NCBI GenBank assembly: GCA_028873865.1
Contig: JAPPNI010000015.1
Location: forward strand, 124,001-188,000
Source of the DNA: Chloroflexota bacterium
GTDB taxonomy: Bacteria; Chloroflexota; Dehalococcoidia; Bin125
Direction of reading: 5' to 3'
Length of the DNA stretch: 64,000 nucleotides
In this document: positions 54,075-63,876 of the stretch, piece by piece
How the letters are laid out: each line of letters begins with the position of its first letter
How positions within the stretch are numbered: position 1 is the stretch's first letter
Translations under genes and position numbers: made by a program
The notes under the pieces: model-generated
The model's input: only the letters and a program-made list of their open reading frames with translations
What the model was told of the DNA's origin: nothing
Database searches by the model: none

Positions 54075-57000
54075 TCCGCCGCGGCGGCGCCAGACACGGC
54101 CGACTCCAGCGGCACGCCGTCAACAAGAGTCAGCTTCGCTCCCAACCTCGCGGGCACCTTCTGACCCGGCAGCAGGATGCCAACCAGGTTGCAGGGATCG
54201 CTCGCCGCGACCGTGATCTTCTCATCGGTCGCAGCGGCACGGCGCACGGCTCGGAGCTGGTCGAGCGCGGCGGGCAGCGCGAACTGCTCACCCAGCAGAC
54301 CCTGAATGAATCGGCCGCCCCGAATTTCCCCTCGCGCCTCCAGACGCCGCAGCGCGCGCAGCACGTCCCGCCATTGGATGGTCAGGCTCTCTCGCCCTCC
54401 GCTCGTGGCCAGCTCCCTCGACACGACGCCGTAACGACGGAGCAGAACGTCCGCGACCCGCTCGGCCAGCTCGTCGGCCTCGATCGGATCCGTCGGACCC
54501 TCCATGGTCGGCGGTAGCGCCGCCCAGCGGCCGGCCGGTCCCTCGCCGATGAACACGCCCCCGCCTCCATAGCGAGGACGCCGGGAACGGCGGTTGGGTC
54601 GGATCAGTTGCCGCAAACCCTGGAAGCCGTCGGCATGAGCGAGTCCGGTGGCGACCAGCTCTCGGAGTCCGCCCTCGACATCAGTCGCGAGTCGGCGCGT
54701 GCCGTCGACCAGCTCGTCAAAGAACAGGGCGCCGCGTTCCTCCAGCAGTCGCAGGATCTGGCTCGCCGAGCCGCCGTCGGCGTGAAGTTGTTCGGCCACA
54801 TCGGGCTGTGTCTCGGGCGCATAGCGCCCGCGGGCCGCCGCCAGAGGAGCCGGCTGGCGGACGGCCATCAGCAGCGATCGGAAGTCGCGCCGCAACGCCA
54901 GGGCGATCGGCGTCGTCTTGGTCGGCGCCCGACGTGCCGAGCGCGCCGTCAGACGGGCCCACGCGACATCGCCGGCGAGACAAAGTTCATCCAGCCAGGC
55001 TTCCCGGTAGTCGGCGACGCGCGGCGCAATCAGCTCGCGCTCCCAGGCGGCGGCGGGTGCCTCGAATCCCTGAAGCTGTTCGATCACCGCGCGAACGCCC
55101 GCCTTGCCCGAGAGTCGCGTGTCAGGAGTCAGGTGCTGCCACCGAAGCAGGAAGCGCAGATAGTGCTGGACAGTCACCGGTTCGATCTCGGCGCGCAGCC
55201 GGGCGATCGTATACCGATGAATCCGCGCCAGCAGCCGACGATCGCAGTACTCTTCGGCATCGTTCGAGCCCAGCGTCGGCGTGAACTGGCCCCGCATGAT
55301 CTCGCCGAACGCTTCGAGCTGGGCCAACCCGTATCCGCAGTCCTGCTCCGACAGGCCGCAGCGCCGCGACAGCTCCTCCGCCACAATCGGTCCGGAGATT
55401 TCTAGGTGTCCGCGGACCAGTTTGAGCCGCGCATCTTCGCGATCGGCCGGCAGGATCAGCGCCGACTCGGGAACCGAAAAGCCGGGCTCGACCGCGTGGT
55501 CGGGGAACAACTGCCGGATCGATTCCAGGTGCTCGGCGGCGAACCAGACCGCGCCCTCCGGACCCTCAGCGCGAGCGGCGCGGCCGTCTTCCCGCAACTC
55601 AGCGAACATCAGCGGCGTGCCAGCATCGGCCAGCACTGGCGAGAGCGTCGACAATTCGCTCTCGCGCAGCGCAACCACCGAGAGCAACAGTTCGTGCAAT
55701 TCGTCCGCATCCCGGATCGGTGGGAAGGCTTCGTCCTGCACCCGTTCGATCGCGTCGATATCGAGCTTGCCCAGGTCGCGTTGTTCATTGGGCAGCGTGC
55801 GCCGGGTCATCACGGCGCGCGCGCGACGCTCCTCCAGCGGTGCGTCGTCGAGGAATCCGAACGGGTTGATGTTGATGATGCTCTGCGCCATCCCCGACGG
55901 CGTCACCGTGTCGCGGGCGTGCAGCCGAATCTCGCCGCGCTCGATCCGTTCCAGCACGCCGATCAGCGCGTCGGTGTCGACCGCTTCGTGCAGGCAGTCG
56001 TCCATCGTTTGTGCGATCAGCGGATGGTCGGGTACCTCGAGCGGCCCGGCCAGGTTCTCCTGGCAGCCGACCTGCGCGGGGAAGACGGCGGCCAGCAAGT
56101 CGTCGGCGATCATTCGTTGCAGGTAAGGCGGGACTTCCTTCGCCCCGCGCCGTCGAGGGACGGCCAGCGCGCGGGTCGCCGCCCAGCGCCAGCGCGTGTT
56201 CCAGAACGGCGCGTAGAGCACCGCCTGGCGCAGCGACTGTTCGGCGTTGTCCGACCTCAGGTACTCAAACGCCTCCTCGAGCGGGAACGACTGCGTCGGA
56301 CCCAGCGAGAGCAAGATGCCCTCCTCGTTGGCGGCCGCCTGCAGCTCGAAATCGAACCGCACGCAGAATCGCTTGCGCAGCGCCAGTCCCCAGGCCCGGT
56401 TGACGCCCGAGCCGAACGGCGCGTGCACGACCAACTGTTGCCCGCCGCCCTCGTCGAAGAATCGCTCGAAGACCACGTCGGTATCCGATGGCATCACCTG
56501 TAGCGATTCCTGCGCCTCGGCCAGGTACTCGACCATCTGCTCGGCTGCAATCGCCTGCATGTGGCACTCCCGCTGCAGATACCGCGATGCCGACTCCGGA
56601 TCGTCTGCCATCCGCCCGATCTCGCGTCGCAGCTCCCCAACGGCAGCCGACAGTTCAATGCTGCGTCCCGGCGCCTCACCCAGCCAGAACGGGATCGTTG
56701 GCGGAGCGCCGTGCGCATCCTCGACCCGGACGATGCCCTTGTTCTCGACTCGGCGAATCTTCCACGAGGTGCTGCCCAGCAGGAAGATGTCGCCGGCGGC
56801 CGTTTCGATCGCGAAGTCCTCGTTAACCGTGCCGATGAACGCCCCCTCGGGCTCCTTGATCACGCGGTAATCGCCGGTTTCGGGGATCGTGCCGCCGTTC
56901 AGAATCGCCGTCATCCGAGCCGCGCGGCGAGGCTTGACCACACCGTTGATCCGGTCGCGGTGCAGCAGCGGATTCGAGCGTCCGCCACCCTCACCGATGC

Positions 57001-58402
57001 CGGTGGCCAGCATCTCCACTGTCTCATCAAATGCCGATCGCTCCAGTTCCCCGTATGGCGCGGCTCGGCGCATCATCGCGTAGAGATCGTCTTCCTGCCA
57101 CTCCTCCTCCGACGCCGCTTCGGCCACGATCTGCTGCGCCAAAACCTCGATCGGCGCCTTGGGCTGGCAGATGCGGTCGAGGTCGCCGCGCTCGACCGCC
57201 CGCACCATCGCCGCGCACTCGATCAGTTCATCCAGCGCCGTCGGGAACAGCGCGCCGTGCGGAATCAGGCCCAGCGCGTGACCGGAACGTCCGACCCGCT
57301 GGAGGAAGGTCGCAATCCGCCGCGGAGAGCCAATCTGGCAGACCAGGTCGACCGAGCCAATATCAATCCCCAGTTCCAGCGACGCCGTCGCCACCACTGC
57401 CTTCAGGTCGCCGCTCTTCAGCCGCTGCTCCATCACGTGACGGCGCTCCTTGGACAGCGAGCCGTGGTGTCCCGAGACGTGCTCCTTGCCCACCCGAATG
57501 CCGAGCTCGTGCGCCACCCGCTCCGCCAGCGATCGACGGTTGACGAAAATCAGCGTCGTCCGATGCTGCAGAATCAGTTCGGCCAACCGGTCGTACACCG
57601 CGCCCCAGTGTTCGTGCGTCGCCAGCGCCTGCAGCGGTGCGTCGGTGGTCTCAATCCAGAGCTTCAGTTCGCGCCGATGTCCCAGGTCGAGGATGCGGCA
57701 GGGCAGCGGCCGCGCCGACTCGTCCAGCCCGGTCAGGAACGACGCAATCTCAGTCATCGGCTTCTGCGTCGCCGAGAGGCCGATCCGCGTCGGCCGCTGT
57801 TCGGCGACGTGATCGAGCCGCGCCAGTGTCAGCGACAGGTGCGATCCCCGCTTGTCGCGCACCACGGCGTGAATCTCGTCGACGATCACCGTGCGCACGG
57901 TGCGTAGGATTTCGCGCGAGCGCTTCGCCGTCAGCATCAGGTAGAGCGACTCAGGCGTCGTAATCAGGATCTGCGGCGGCCGCTTCACGATCGCCTGCCG
58001 CTCGGCCTGGGTCGTGTCGCCGGTGCGCAGTCCCATGCGGATGCGGGGCAGCTCGACGCCGCGTTCGTCGGCCAGCTGGCGAATCTCGGTCAGCGGCTCC
58101 TCGAGGTTGCGGCGGATGTCGTTGGAGAGCGCCTTGAGCGGCGAGATGTAAAGAATCCGAACCTCGTCGGGCAGTTCGCCCGACTCGCCTTCGCGGATCA
58201 GCTCATCGATCCCGGCCAGAAACGCGGTCAGCGTCTTGCCCGACCCCGTCGGAGCCGCAATCAGGCAGTCCTCCCCGGTCCGAATCGCGGGCCAGCCGTC
58301 CTCCTGCGCATACGTCGGTTCGCCAAACCGCCCGACGAACCACTCCCGAACCATCGGGTGAAACGCGTCGAGGACGGAGGATGTTGTGGCGGTCTGGCTC
58401 AT
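54071..58402 (-). CDS. lhr: Lhr-like DEAD/DEAH-box helicase
   Basis: This 1443-residue SF2 helicase has motif I IAAPTGSGKTLTAFLAGI, motif II VDEIHAVVRDKRG, motif III LSATQ and motif VI FLQRVGRSGHA in the first 450 residues. A long Lhr core and C-terminal extension follow (GSTSWKIRRVENKGIVRVED and winged-helix segments). This length matches full-length bacterial Lhr (about 1500). Known Lhr is a 3'-5' translocating, RNA:DNA-unwinding helicase linked to DNA repair. The last about 150 residues (ALPPTMEGPTDPIEADELAE; FIQGLLGEQFALPAALDQLR) correspond to the uracil-glycosylase-associated C-terminal domain region. It lies tail to tail with recQ. Confidence 0.95.
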   Translation of the reverse strand: MSQTATTSSVLDAFHPMVREWFVGRFGEPTYAQEDGWPAIRTGEDCLIAAPTGSGKTLTAFLAGIDELIREGESGELPDEVRILYISPLKALSNDIRRNLEEPLTEIRQLADERGVELPRIRMGLRTGDTTQAERQAIVKRPPQILITTPESLYLMLTAKRSREILRTVRTVIVDEIHAVVRDKRGSHLSLTLARLDHVAEQRPTRIGLSATQKPMTEIASFLTGLDESARPLPCRILDLGHRRELKLWIETTDAPLQALATHEHWGAVYDRLAELILQHRTTLIFVNRRSLAERVAHELGIRVGKEHVSGHHGSLSKERRHVMEQRLKSGDLKAVVATASLELGIDIGSVDLVCQIGSPRRIATFLQRVGRSGHALGLIPHGALFPTALDELIECAAMVRAVERGDLDRICQPKAPIEVLAQQIVAEAASEEEWQEDDLYAMMRRAAPYGELERSAFDETVEMLATGIGEGGGRSNPLLHRDRINGVVKPRRAARMTAILNGGTIPETGDYRVIKEPEGAFIGTVNEDFAIETAAGDIFLLGSTSWKIRRVENKGIVRVEDAHGAPPTIPFWLGEAPGRSIELSAAVGELRREIGRMADDPESASRYLQRECHMQAIAAEQMVEYLAEAQESLQVMPSDTDVVFERFFDEGGGQQLVVHAPFGSGVNRAWGLALRKRFCVRFDFELQAAANEEGILLSLGPTQSFPLEEAFEYLRSDNAEQSLRQAVLYAPFWNTRWRWAATRALAVPRRRGAKEVPPYLQRMIADDLLAAVFPAQVGCQENLAGPLEVPDHPLIAQTMDDCLHEAVDTDALIGVLERIERGEIRLHARDTVTPSGMAQSIININPFGFLDDAPLEERRARAVMTRRTLPNEQRDLGKLDIDAIERVQDEAFPPIRDADELHELLLSVVALRESELSTLSPVLADAGTPLMFAELREDGRAARAEGPEGAVWFAAEHLESIRQLFPDHAVEPGFSVPESALILPADREDARLKLVRGHLEISGPIVAEELSRRCGLSEQDCGYGLAQLEAFGEIMRGQFTPTLGSNDAEEYCDRRLLARIHRYTIARLRAEIEPVTVQHYLRFLLRWQHLTPDTRLSGKAGVRAVIEQLQGFEAPAAAWERELIAPRVADYREAWLDELCLAGDVAWARLTARSARRAPTKTTPIALALRRDFRSLLMAVRQPAPLAAARGRYAPETQPDVAEQLHADGGSASQILRLLEERGALFFDELVDGTRRLATDVEGGLRELVATGLAHADGFQGLRQLIRPNRRSRRPRYGGGGVFIGEGPAGRWAALPPTMEGPTDPIEADELAERVADVLLRRYGVVSRELATSGGRESLTIQWRDVLRALRRLEARGEIRGGRFIQGLLGEQFALPAALDQLRAVRRAAATDEKITVAASDPCNLVGILLPGQKVPARLGAKLTLVDGVPLESAVSGAAAAD

Positions 58403-58498
58403 ATGTTCCGTATCTTAGCGGAGGACCAGGACTCAAGGGCGCTTCGGCTGAGGGTTAACCTGACGAACAGTACGGCTGAAGACGATGGAGACGTTGAG

Positions 58499-59815
58499 AT
58501 GACCACGAACGGCACGATCAACTGGCAACCGGTGTTTGACGAGGCGCTGGATTACTTCGTCAACTATCTGCAGATCGACACGACCAACCCTCCCGGCAAC
58601 GAAAAGCCCGCCGCCCGCTGGATGGGCAAGATCCTGTCCGAGGCGGGGATGGAGGTTGAGTATGTCGAGATTCAGCCCAACCGGGAAGCGATCTTTGCCT
58701 GGCTGCGTGGGGACGGCTCCAAGCGGCCGATGATGCTCTGCAACCACCTCGACGTGGTACCGGTCGAGGAGGAGTACTGGACCAAGCCTGCCTTCGAGGG
58801 CTACATCGAGGACGGCAAGATCTACGGCCGCGGCACCGTCGACATGAAGGGCTGCGGGATCATGCATCTGATGACGATGCTGATGCTCAAGCGCACCGAG
58901 GCGCCGCTGACCCGCGACCTCGTCTTCTGCGGCGTGCCCGACGAAGAGGCCGGCTCGGTCTGGGGCATGGAGTGGCTCTGCAAGAATCGTCCCGACCTGG
59001 TCGACGTCGAGTTCGAGCTGTCCGAGGGCGGCTCCGGCTCGACCCAGCTGATGGGCCAGGAAGCGAACATCTTCTCGGTCGCCACCAACGAGAAGGACAT
59101 CTGCTGGCTCAAGCTGACCTCGATCGGCACGCCGGGACACGGCTCGCGTCCCCACTACGACAACTCGGCCGTCCACCTCGTCAACGCGCTCCAGAAACTC
59201 GCCGCCTGGGAGCGGCCCGTCACGATCACGCCCTCCACCCAGGTCTGGCTCGACCGGCTAATCGAAGAAGGCCACATCCCGCCAATCAGGGACGCCGAAG
59301 AGCTGTCCCAGCACGTCGTCGATCATCCCGCCACCCACGCCATGTTCATCAACACGCTCAACGTCACAATGATCAACAGCGGGATCAAGGCCAACGTGAT
59401 CCCGGCCAAGTCCGAGGCCGTCATCGACTGCCGCCTGCTCCCCGGTCAGGACCGCGAAGACTGGCGCCAGCAGGTCATCGACGTGATCGACGACGACCGC
59501 ATCGAGGTCGAGTTCTCCGGCTGGGACCAGGAACAACCAGTCGAAGTCGATTGGGACACCGAGCTCTACCGGACCATCGAAGCGGTCGTCAACGACGCCG
59601 TCGAGGACGCCACCGTCGTCCCCTCAACCTGCGTCGGCGGCACCGACAACCGCTTCCTCCGCCAGCAGGGAATCCCCGCCTACGGCTTCATCCCCGTCCT
59701 GCTCAGCCCCGAGGAAGCCGCCGGCTTCCACGGCAACGACGAGCACATGACCATCGAAAACTTCAACATGGGCGTCGAACTCACCTACGAAATCGTCCGC
59801 CGCATGGTGACCTAG
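58499..59815 (+). CDS. M20 family metallopeptidase
   Basis: This 438-residue zinc hydrolase has NHLDVVPVE (first His-Asp), GRGTVDMKG (bridging Asp), GVPDEEAGSVWG (catalytic Glu and metal Glu), GTPGHGSRPH in the lid domain and the C-terminal GNDEHMTIENF (metal His). The family includes succinyl-diaminopimelate desuccinylases, aminoacylases and carboxypeptidases; the exact one is not identifiable. The ATG giving MTTNGTINWQP has GGAG about 9 bases upstream. It is divergent from lhr. Confidence 0.93.
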   Translation: MTTNGTINWQPVFDEALDYFVNYLQIDTTNPPGNEKPAARWMGKILSEAGMEVEYVEIQPNREAIFAWLRGDGSKRPMMLCNHLDVVPVEEEYWTKPAFEGYIEDGKIYGRGTVDMKGCGIMHLMTMLMLKRTEAPLTRDLVFCGVPDEEAGSVWGMEWLCKNRPDLVDVEFELSEGGSGSTQLMGQEANIFSVATNEKDICWLKLTSIGTPGHGSRPHYDNSAVHLVNALQKLAAWERPVTITPSTQVWLDRLIEEGHIPPIRDAEELSQHVVDHPATHAMFINTLNVTMINSGIKANVIPAKSEAVIDCRLLPGQDREDWRQQVIDVIDDDRIEVEFSGWDQEQPVEVDWDTELYRTIEAVVNDAVEDATVVPSTCVGGTDNRFLRQQGIPAYGFIPVLLSPEEAAGFHGNDEHMTIENFNMGVELTYEIVRRMVT

Positions 59816-59821
59816 CGAAGA

Positions 59822-59838
59822 CTCCCGACGGGGGAGCT
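59822..59838. terminator. Weak hairpin between convergent genes
   Basis: CTCCC and GGGAG pair around a 5-base loop, followed by CTGTTT, just after the peptidase stop. It resembles a short form of the CTCCCCC/GGGGGAG elements seen elsewhere in the window. Confidence 0.35.
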
Positions 59839-59846
59839 GTTTGGCT

Positions 59847-60518
59847 CTACTGCAACTTGGAGTATGGCAGCGGATTAAGGAAGTACAGCTCCTCCTCCGG
59901 CGCATGCTCGCGCAGCGGACCGATGATCTCCTTCAGCGGATCGCCGGCCCGATACTCCATCATCCCGCTCGGACCGCCGGGCATGATCCACAGGTCGGTC
60001 AACTCGCCCGTGCGACCGATCCGCGAGGCGTAGGCCGTGACGAGCTGTAGAGCCCCCGCGCTGTCCATCGTGTCGACCAGTCCGCCGATCGTCTTGATCG
60101 CGGGCAGCAGCCCGCCGCCCGCCGTCTGCAGCACGGCCAGCATGTACTGACGCGGCTGGTCCGGGTCAGCGTCCAACGCCGCCTGCAGACGTTCCTCCGT
60201 GCCGTACGAGACCGTGTTGGCGAACTTCGTGATCTCCTCGATCTCGACCTCGCCCCGCAGCTTCTCCACCGCCGACCAGAGTGCTGTGTCCTGCCCCAGC
60301 GACGCCAGGCACTCCTCGGCGTGCGCCATGCTCTCGTAGCGGTGGATCGACAGGTCCCAGCCCATCTCGCCGCCGGTCACCTTCCACGCGCCGAGCAGAT
60401 CGATGCCATGCCGTTCCATCGCCGGCGCGACGGTGTCGGCGTAGAAGTCGACGAACAGGTCGAAAGCGGTATTGGTGATCGGCTTGATCCGGTGTCGGAC
60501 TTCAAGGAATACGGCCAT
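59847..60518 (-). CDS. NIPSNAP family protein (two-domain)
   Basis: This 223-residue protein has two dimeric alpha/beta-barrel units. The first has VFLEVRHRIKPITNTAFDLF and GWDLSIHRYESMAHAEECLA. The second has LVTAYASRIGRTGELTDLWI and ends in the typical EELYFLNPLPYSKLQ. NIPSNAP proteins resemble ABM-type folds; their bacterial role is not known. It lies 37 bases downstream of the luciferase-like gene on the same strand, so co-transcription is likely. Confidence 0.83.
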   Translation of the reverse strand: MAVFLEVRHRIKPITNTAFDLFVDFYADTVAPAMERHGIDLLGAWKVTGGEMGWDLSIHRYESMAHAEECLASLGQDTALWSAVEKLRGEVEIEEITKFANTVSYGTEERLQAALDADPDQPRQYMLAVLQTAGGGLLPAIKTIGGLVDTMDSAGALQLVTAYASRIGRTGELTDLWIMPGGPSGMMEYRAGDPLKEIIGPLREHAPEEELYFLNPLPYSKLQ

Positions 60519-60555
60519 GGTGTTCTCCTGAACTGGTGGTTGAATAGCCCGAAGG

Positions 60556-61458
60556 CTAGAGGTTGGGAGTCAGCGCCGCGATGAACTCCCGCGTCCGCTG
60601 GCGCTCCTCGGCGTTCGCTCCCTCAAACGCGGCATAGAAGTCGGTCACGCCGACATCCCGCCAGCGCAGCAGCTCCCGCTCGACCTCCTCCTCGCTGCCC
60701 ACGATCGACACCCCCGCCGGATCGTCCGCGCCCGAGCCCTCGATCACGCGTTGGTAAGACGGAAGCGTGTTGTACATCGCGTACGCCTTCGAGATGCGCT
60801 CACGCGCGCCAACCGGATCGGCGGTGATCGAGATCGGCACCCCGGCGATGATCCGCGGATCGGACCTGCCGGCGTCCTGGGCCGCGCCGCCCATCTCGGG
60901 AATCACGACATCCTCAATCCACTGCGGGCCGGCCAGCCACAGCGCGGTCCCGTCGGCCAATCGCCCGGTGACGCGTAGCATCTGAGGGCCGAGCGCCGCG
61001 ACCACGACCGACGGCGCCTCACAGTCCGGCAGTTCCAGTTTCGAGTGAACCTGAAACTCCTCCCCCTCGTAGTCAACCTGCTCCCCGCGCATCAGCGGTT
61101 GCAGGACCTCGAGGTACTCGCGCATATGCCGGACGACCTTGCTGAAATCCAGCCCCCACGAGTCGCGGATCACGACCTCGTGCGACAGCCCCAGCCCCAG
61201 CGTGAACCGTCCGCCGCAGGCCGCGTTTGTCGCCAGCGCCTGCTGCGCCATCGCCACTGGATGCCTCGTGTACGTGGGAATCACGTAGGTGCCCAGCTCG
61301 ATCGAACTGGTCTCGCCGCCGGCCAGCGCCAGCACGGTCATCGCGTCATGCCCGACTGACGGTAGAAACGCTCCGGCGAAGCCGTCGGCCTCCAACTGTC
61401 GGATCGCGTCGAGCTTGCCCGCCATCGTCGAGGCGAGCGGAGGAGAGAGAATGCGCAT
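60556..61458 (-). CDS. LLM class (luciferase-like) oxidoreductase, probably F420-dependent
   Basis: This protein of about 300 residues starts MRILSPPLASTMAGKLDAIR. It has SVGHDAMTVLALAGGETSSI, IELGTYVIPTYTRHPVAMAQ, CGGRFTLGLGLSHEVVIRDS, and ALGPQMLRVTGRLADGTALW in the order usual for bacterial luciferase-family F420 oxidoreductases. A TTG four codons upstream is an alternative start; neither has a clear ribosome binding site. It is distantly related to the gene at 16.3-17.3 kb. Substrate unknown. Confidence 0.88.
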   Translation of the reverse strand: MRILSPPLASTMAGKLDAIRQLEADGFAGAFLPSVGHDAMTVLALAGGETSSIELGTYVIPTYTRHPVAMAQQALATNAACGGRFTLGLGLSHEVVIRDSWGLDFSKVVRHMREYLEVLQPLMRGEQVDYEGEEFQVHSKLELPDCEAPSVVVAALGPQMLRVTGRLADGTALWLAGPQWIEDVVIPEMGGAAQDAGRSDPRIIAGVPISITADPVGARERISKAYAMYNTLPSYQRVIEGSGADDPAGVSIVGSEEEVERELLRWRDVGVTDFYAAFEGANAEERQRTREFIAALTPNL

Positions 61459-61553
61459 CGGCAAGTCCAATCTGGCGTTCTACGCAGTATCGCCGACGCA
61501 AGTCGCTATCTTGCCTTCGCAACTCCGATCCCAGCAGAAATGGACAGGCAATC

Positions 61554-62453
61554 ATGGCATCAGCAGAACTACAGAAGGTCCTCGGACTCCTCGCGGAACG
61601 CCCGCTCGGCGAAGGCAACCCCACCCTCGACGAGATGCGCGCCGGCATGGAGGCCAGTTCATTCCCGACGACCGAGGCCGCGACCGTCACGCCGGTCAGC
61701 GCCAACGGCGTGCCCGGCGAGTGGGTCACGGTCCCTGAGTCCGACCCCAACCGACGCCTGCTCTACGTCCACGGAGGCGGCTACGTCATCGGCTCGCCGA
61801 TCACCCACCGACGCCTCTGCGAGGACATCGCTCGCGCCGGCGCTTGCTCGGTGCTCAACCTCGACTATCGGCTCGCGCCCGAGAACCCGTTCCCGGCCGC
61901 CGTCGAAGACGCCATCGAGGGCCTCAAGTTCATCCAGGCCAACGGACCCGACGGCGAGTCCACGGCCCAGTCCACGTTCGTCGCCGGCGACTCGGCCGGC
62001 GGCGGTCTGACGATCGCGACCCTGCTCGCCGCGCGCGAACAGGGAGTCGATCAGCCCAACGCCGCGATCGGCATCTCCGCCTGGACCGACCTCGCCATCA
62101 CCGGCGAAACGATTCAGACCCGAGCCGAGGCCGACCCGTTGATCACGGACGCGTCGATGGTCGAGGGCATGGCTTCTCAGTATCTGGGCGACGCGGACGC
62201 AGACAACCCGCTCGCCTCGCCGCTCTACGCCGACTACGCCGGGCTGCCCCCGCTGCTACTCCAGGTCGGCGACGCTGAAGTCTTGCTCAGCGACACGACT
62301 CGCGTGACCGAAAAGGCCCGCGCCGCCGGCGTCGACGTGGTCGAGGAAGTCTGGGACGAGATGTTCCACGTCTGGCACCAGTTCGCGCCGATGCTGCCCG
62401 AGGGCCAGGAAGCCGTCAACCGCATCGGCGAATTCATCAACCAGCACGCCTAG
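61554..62453 (+). CDS. Alpha/beta hydrolase, HSL-type esterase A
   Basis: This 299-residue hormone-sensitive-lipase-family hydrolase has the HGGGYVIGS oxyanion-hole motif, the nucleophile elbow GDSAGGG (serine in the middle of the protein), LYADYAGLPPLLLQVGDAEV with the acid residue, and MFHVWHQFAPMLPEG with the catalytic histidine. No signal peptide is present. It is tandem with a close paralogue 36 bases downstream. The substrate is a short-chain ester or lactone by family; the natural one is unknown. Confidence 0.93.
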   Translation: MASAELQKVLGLLAERPLGEGNPTLDEMRAGMEASSFPTTEAATVTPVSANGVPGEWVTVPESDPNRRLLYVHGGGYVIGSPITHRRLCEDIARAGACSVLNLDYRLAPENPFPAAVEDAIEGLKFIQANGPDGESTAQSTFVAGDSAGGGLTIATLLAAREQGVDQPNAAIGISAWTDLAITGETIQTRAEADPLITDASMVEGMASQYLGDADADNPLASPLYADYAGLPPLLLQVGDAEVLLSDTTRVTEKARAAGVDVVEEVWDEMFHVWHQFAPMLPEGQEAVNRIGEFINQHA

Positions 62454-62489
62454 CCCAATCCCGCCGAGCTGATTTCAGGGGACATCAAC

Positions 62490-63410
62490 ATGCCATCCCA
62501 GGAGTACTACCAGGTCGTCGAAGCGATGCAGGCTCAGGCGGCCAGCATGATTGAGGGCGAGCTCAGCGTCGAGCAGCAGCGCGCCGCGATGGAAGAGGGC
62601 TTCAGCTTCCCGCTCCAGGACGACATCTCGCTCACGGCGGCTGACGTCAACGGCGTGCTCGGCGAGTGGACGGTGTTGCCCGAGTCCGACCCCAATCGCC
62701 GCCTGCTCTACGTCCACGGCGGCGGCTACGTGCTCGGTTCCATCGGCACGCACCGTCGCCTGGTCGCCGATATCTGTCGCGCCTCGGGCTGCGTCGCGCT
62801 CAACCTCGGCTATCGCCTGGCCCCGGAGCACCCCTACCCGGCCGCCGTCGACGACGCCATCGCCGGCTTGGAGTACATCTGGGCCAACGGACCGGTTGAG
62901 CTGGGCGAGGCCAGCGCCGTGTTTGTCGGCGGCGACTCGGCCGGCGGCGGCCTGATGCTGGCCACGCTGCTCGCCGCGCGCGAACGCGGCGTCCGTATGC
63001 CCACCGGCGGGATCGGCCTCTCTCCCTGGGCCGACCTCGCCGCCGGACCGGAAGAACTGTCGGCCTTCGGACTCGAAGACCCGACCATTCCCGACAACAC
63101 CGTCGCCATCACGGCCTCGCAAGGCTGGGCCGCCATGTACGCCGGCGATGCGGACCGCAGAGATCCATTGCTCTCCCCGGTCTTCGCCGACTACGACGGC
63201 ATCTCCCCCCTGCTCCTCCAGGCCGGAGCCGTCGAAATGATCTGCCGAGACACCGAGCGGGTCGCCGCCAGGGCCCGCGAGGCCGGCGTCGAGGTCGTCG
63301 AAGAAATCTGGGACGACATGTTCCACGTCTGGCAAGGCTTCGCCCCCATGCTCCCCGAAGGCCAGCAAGCCATCGACCACATCGGAGACTGGATCCGCAG
63401 CCACTCCTAA
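62490..63410 (+). CDS. Alpha/beta hydrolase, HSL-type esterase B
   Basis: This 306-residue paralogue of the preceding gene has HGGGYVLGS, GDSAGGGLMLATLLAARERG, VFADYDGISPLLLQAGAVEM and MFHVWQGFAPMLPEGQQAID. Tandem order and near-identical motif spacing indicate local duplication. The cap region (SPWADLAAGPEELSAFGLED) differs most from copy A, so substrate range may differ. Its stop overlaps the convergent DUF488 gene's stop by four bases. Confidence 0.93.
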   Translation: MPSQEYYQVVEAMQAQAASMIEGELSVEQQRAAMEEGFSFPLQDDISLTAADVNGVLGEWTVLPESDPNRRLLYVHGGGYVLGSIGTHRRLVADICRASGCVALNLGYRLAPEHPYPAAVDDAIAGLEYIWANGPVELGEASAVFVGGDSAGGGLMLATLLAARERGVRMPTGGIGLSPWADLAAGPEELSAFGLEDPTIPDNTVAITASQGWAAMYAGDADRRDPLLSPVFADYDGISPLLLQAGAVEMICRDTERVAARAREAGVEVVEEIWDDMFHVWQGFAPMLPEGQQAIDHIGDWIRSHS

Positions 63411-63856
63411 AGGTGGACAATCTCCACGTCGCCCCAGTGCCCCTGCAGATACTCCGCAGCCAGACGCCGATGGCATCGCTCCGGCGTGTCCTCACTGCAA
63501 AGCAGCACACCGTCGTCAAAGAGCCCACGATCCAGCTCGCGCTCGACCCCGCGTTCCGAGAGCAGGTCGAGATAGCGCTCGCCATACTCGTCCCACGTCA
63601 TATCACCGGCCCGATAGCTCGTAAACAACTCCTCGGACGGCGCCAGAGCCGGGAGATGGACATAATCCATGCCGCACAGGCGTCGAAGCAGGAATTGAAA
63701 GTCGCCGTCTGACTTCGAAACTTTGGCAAACCCCGACAACTGCGATGACGGTCTCAACCGCACATCGATCACGTGCGTCGCCCCGCTCGGCCCCAGCAAC
63801 TCATCAAAGAACTCGCGCGCCGACTTCCGGGTAAAGCCGATCGTGTACAGCTTCAT
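63407..63856 (-). CDS. DUF488 family protein
   Basis: This 149-residue protein has YTIGFTRKSAREFFDELLG, VIDVRLRPSSQLSGFAKVSK, YVHLPALAPSEELFTSYRAG and VLLCSEDTPERCHRRLAAEY, all hallmarks of DUF488. The conserved cysteine and histidine in CSEDTPERCHR suggest metal or nucleotide chemistry, but no activity is established. It follows the CoA hydrolase gene by 20 bases on the same strand. Confidence 0.9.
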   Translation of the reverse strand: MKLYTIGFTRKSAREFFDELLGPSGATHVIDVRLRPSSQLSGFAKVSKSDGDFQFLLRRLCGMDYVHLPALAPSEELFTSYRAGDMTWDEYGERYLDLLSERGVERELDRGLFDDGVLLCSEDTPERCHRRLAAEYLQGHWGDVEIVHL

Positions 63857-63876
63857 CGGCCAACCGACGCCTCCGG

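Noticed and set aside
56561..57907. A 448-codon plus-strand frame opposite lhr
   Set aside because: Arg/Gln-rich shadow of the helicase gene, with no start signal and no motif.
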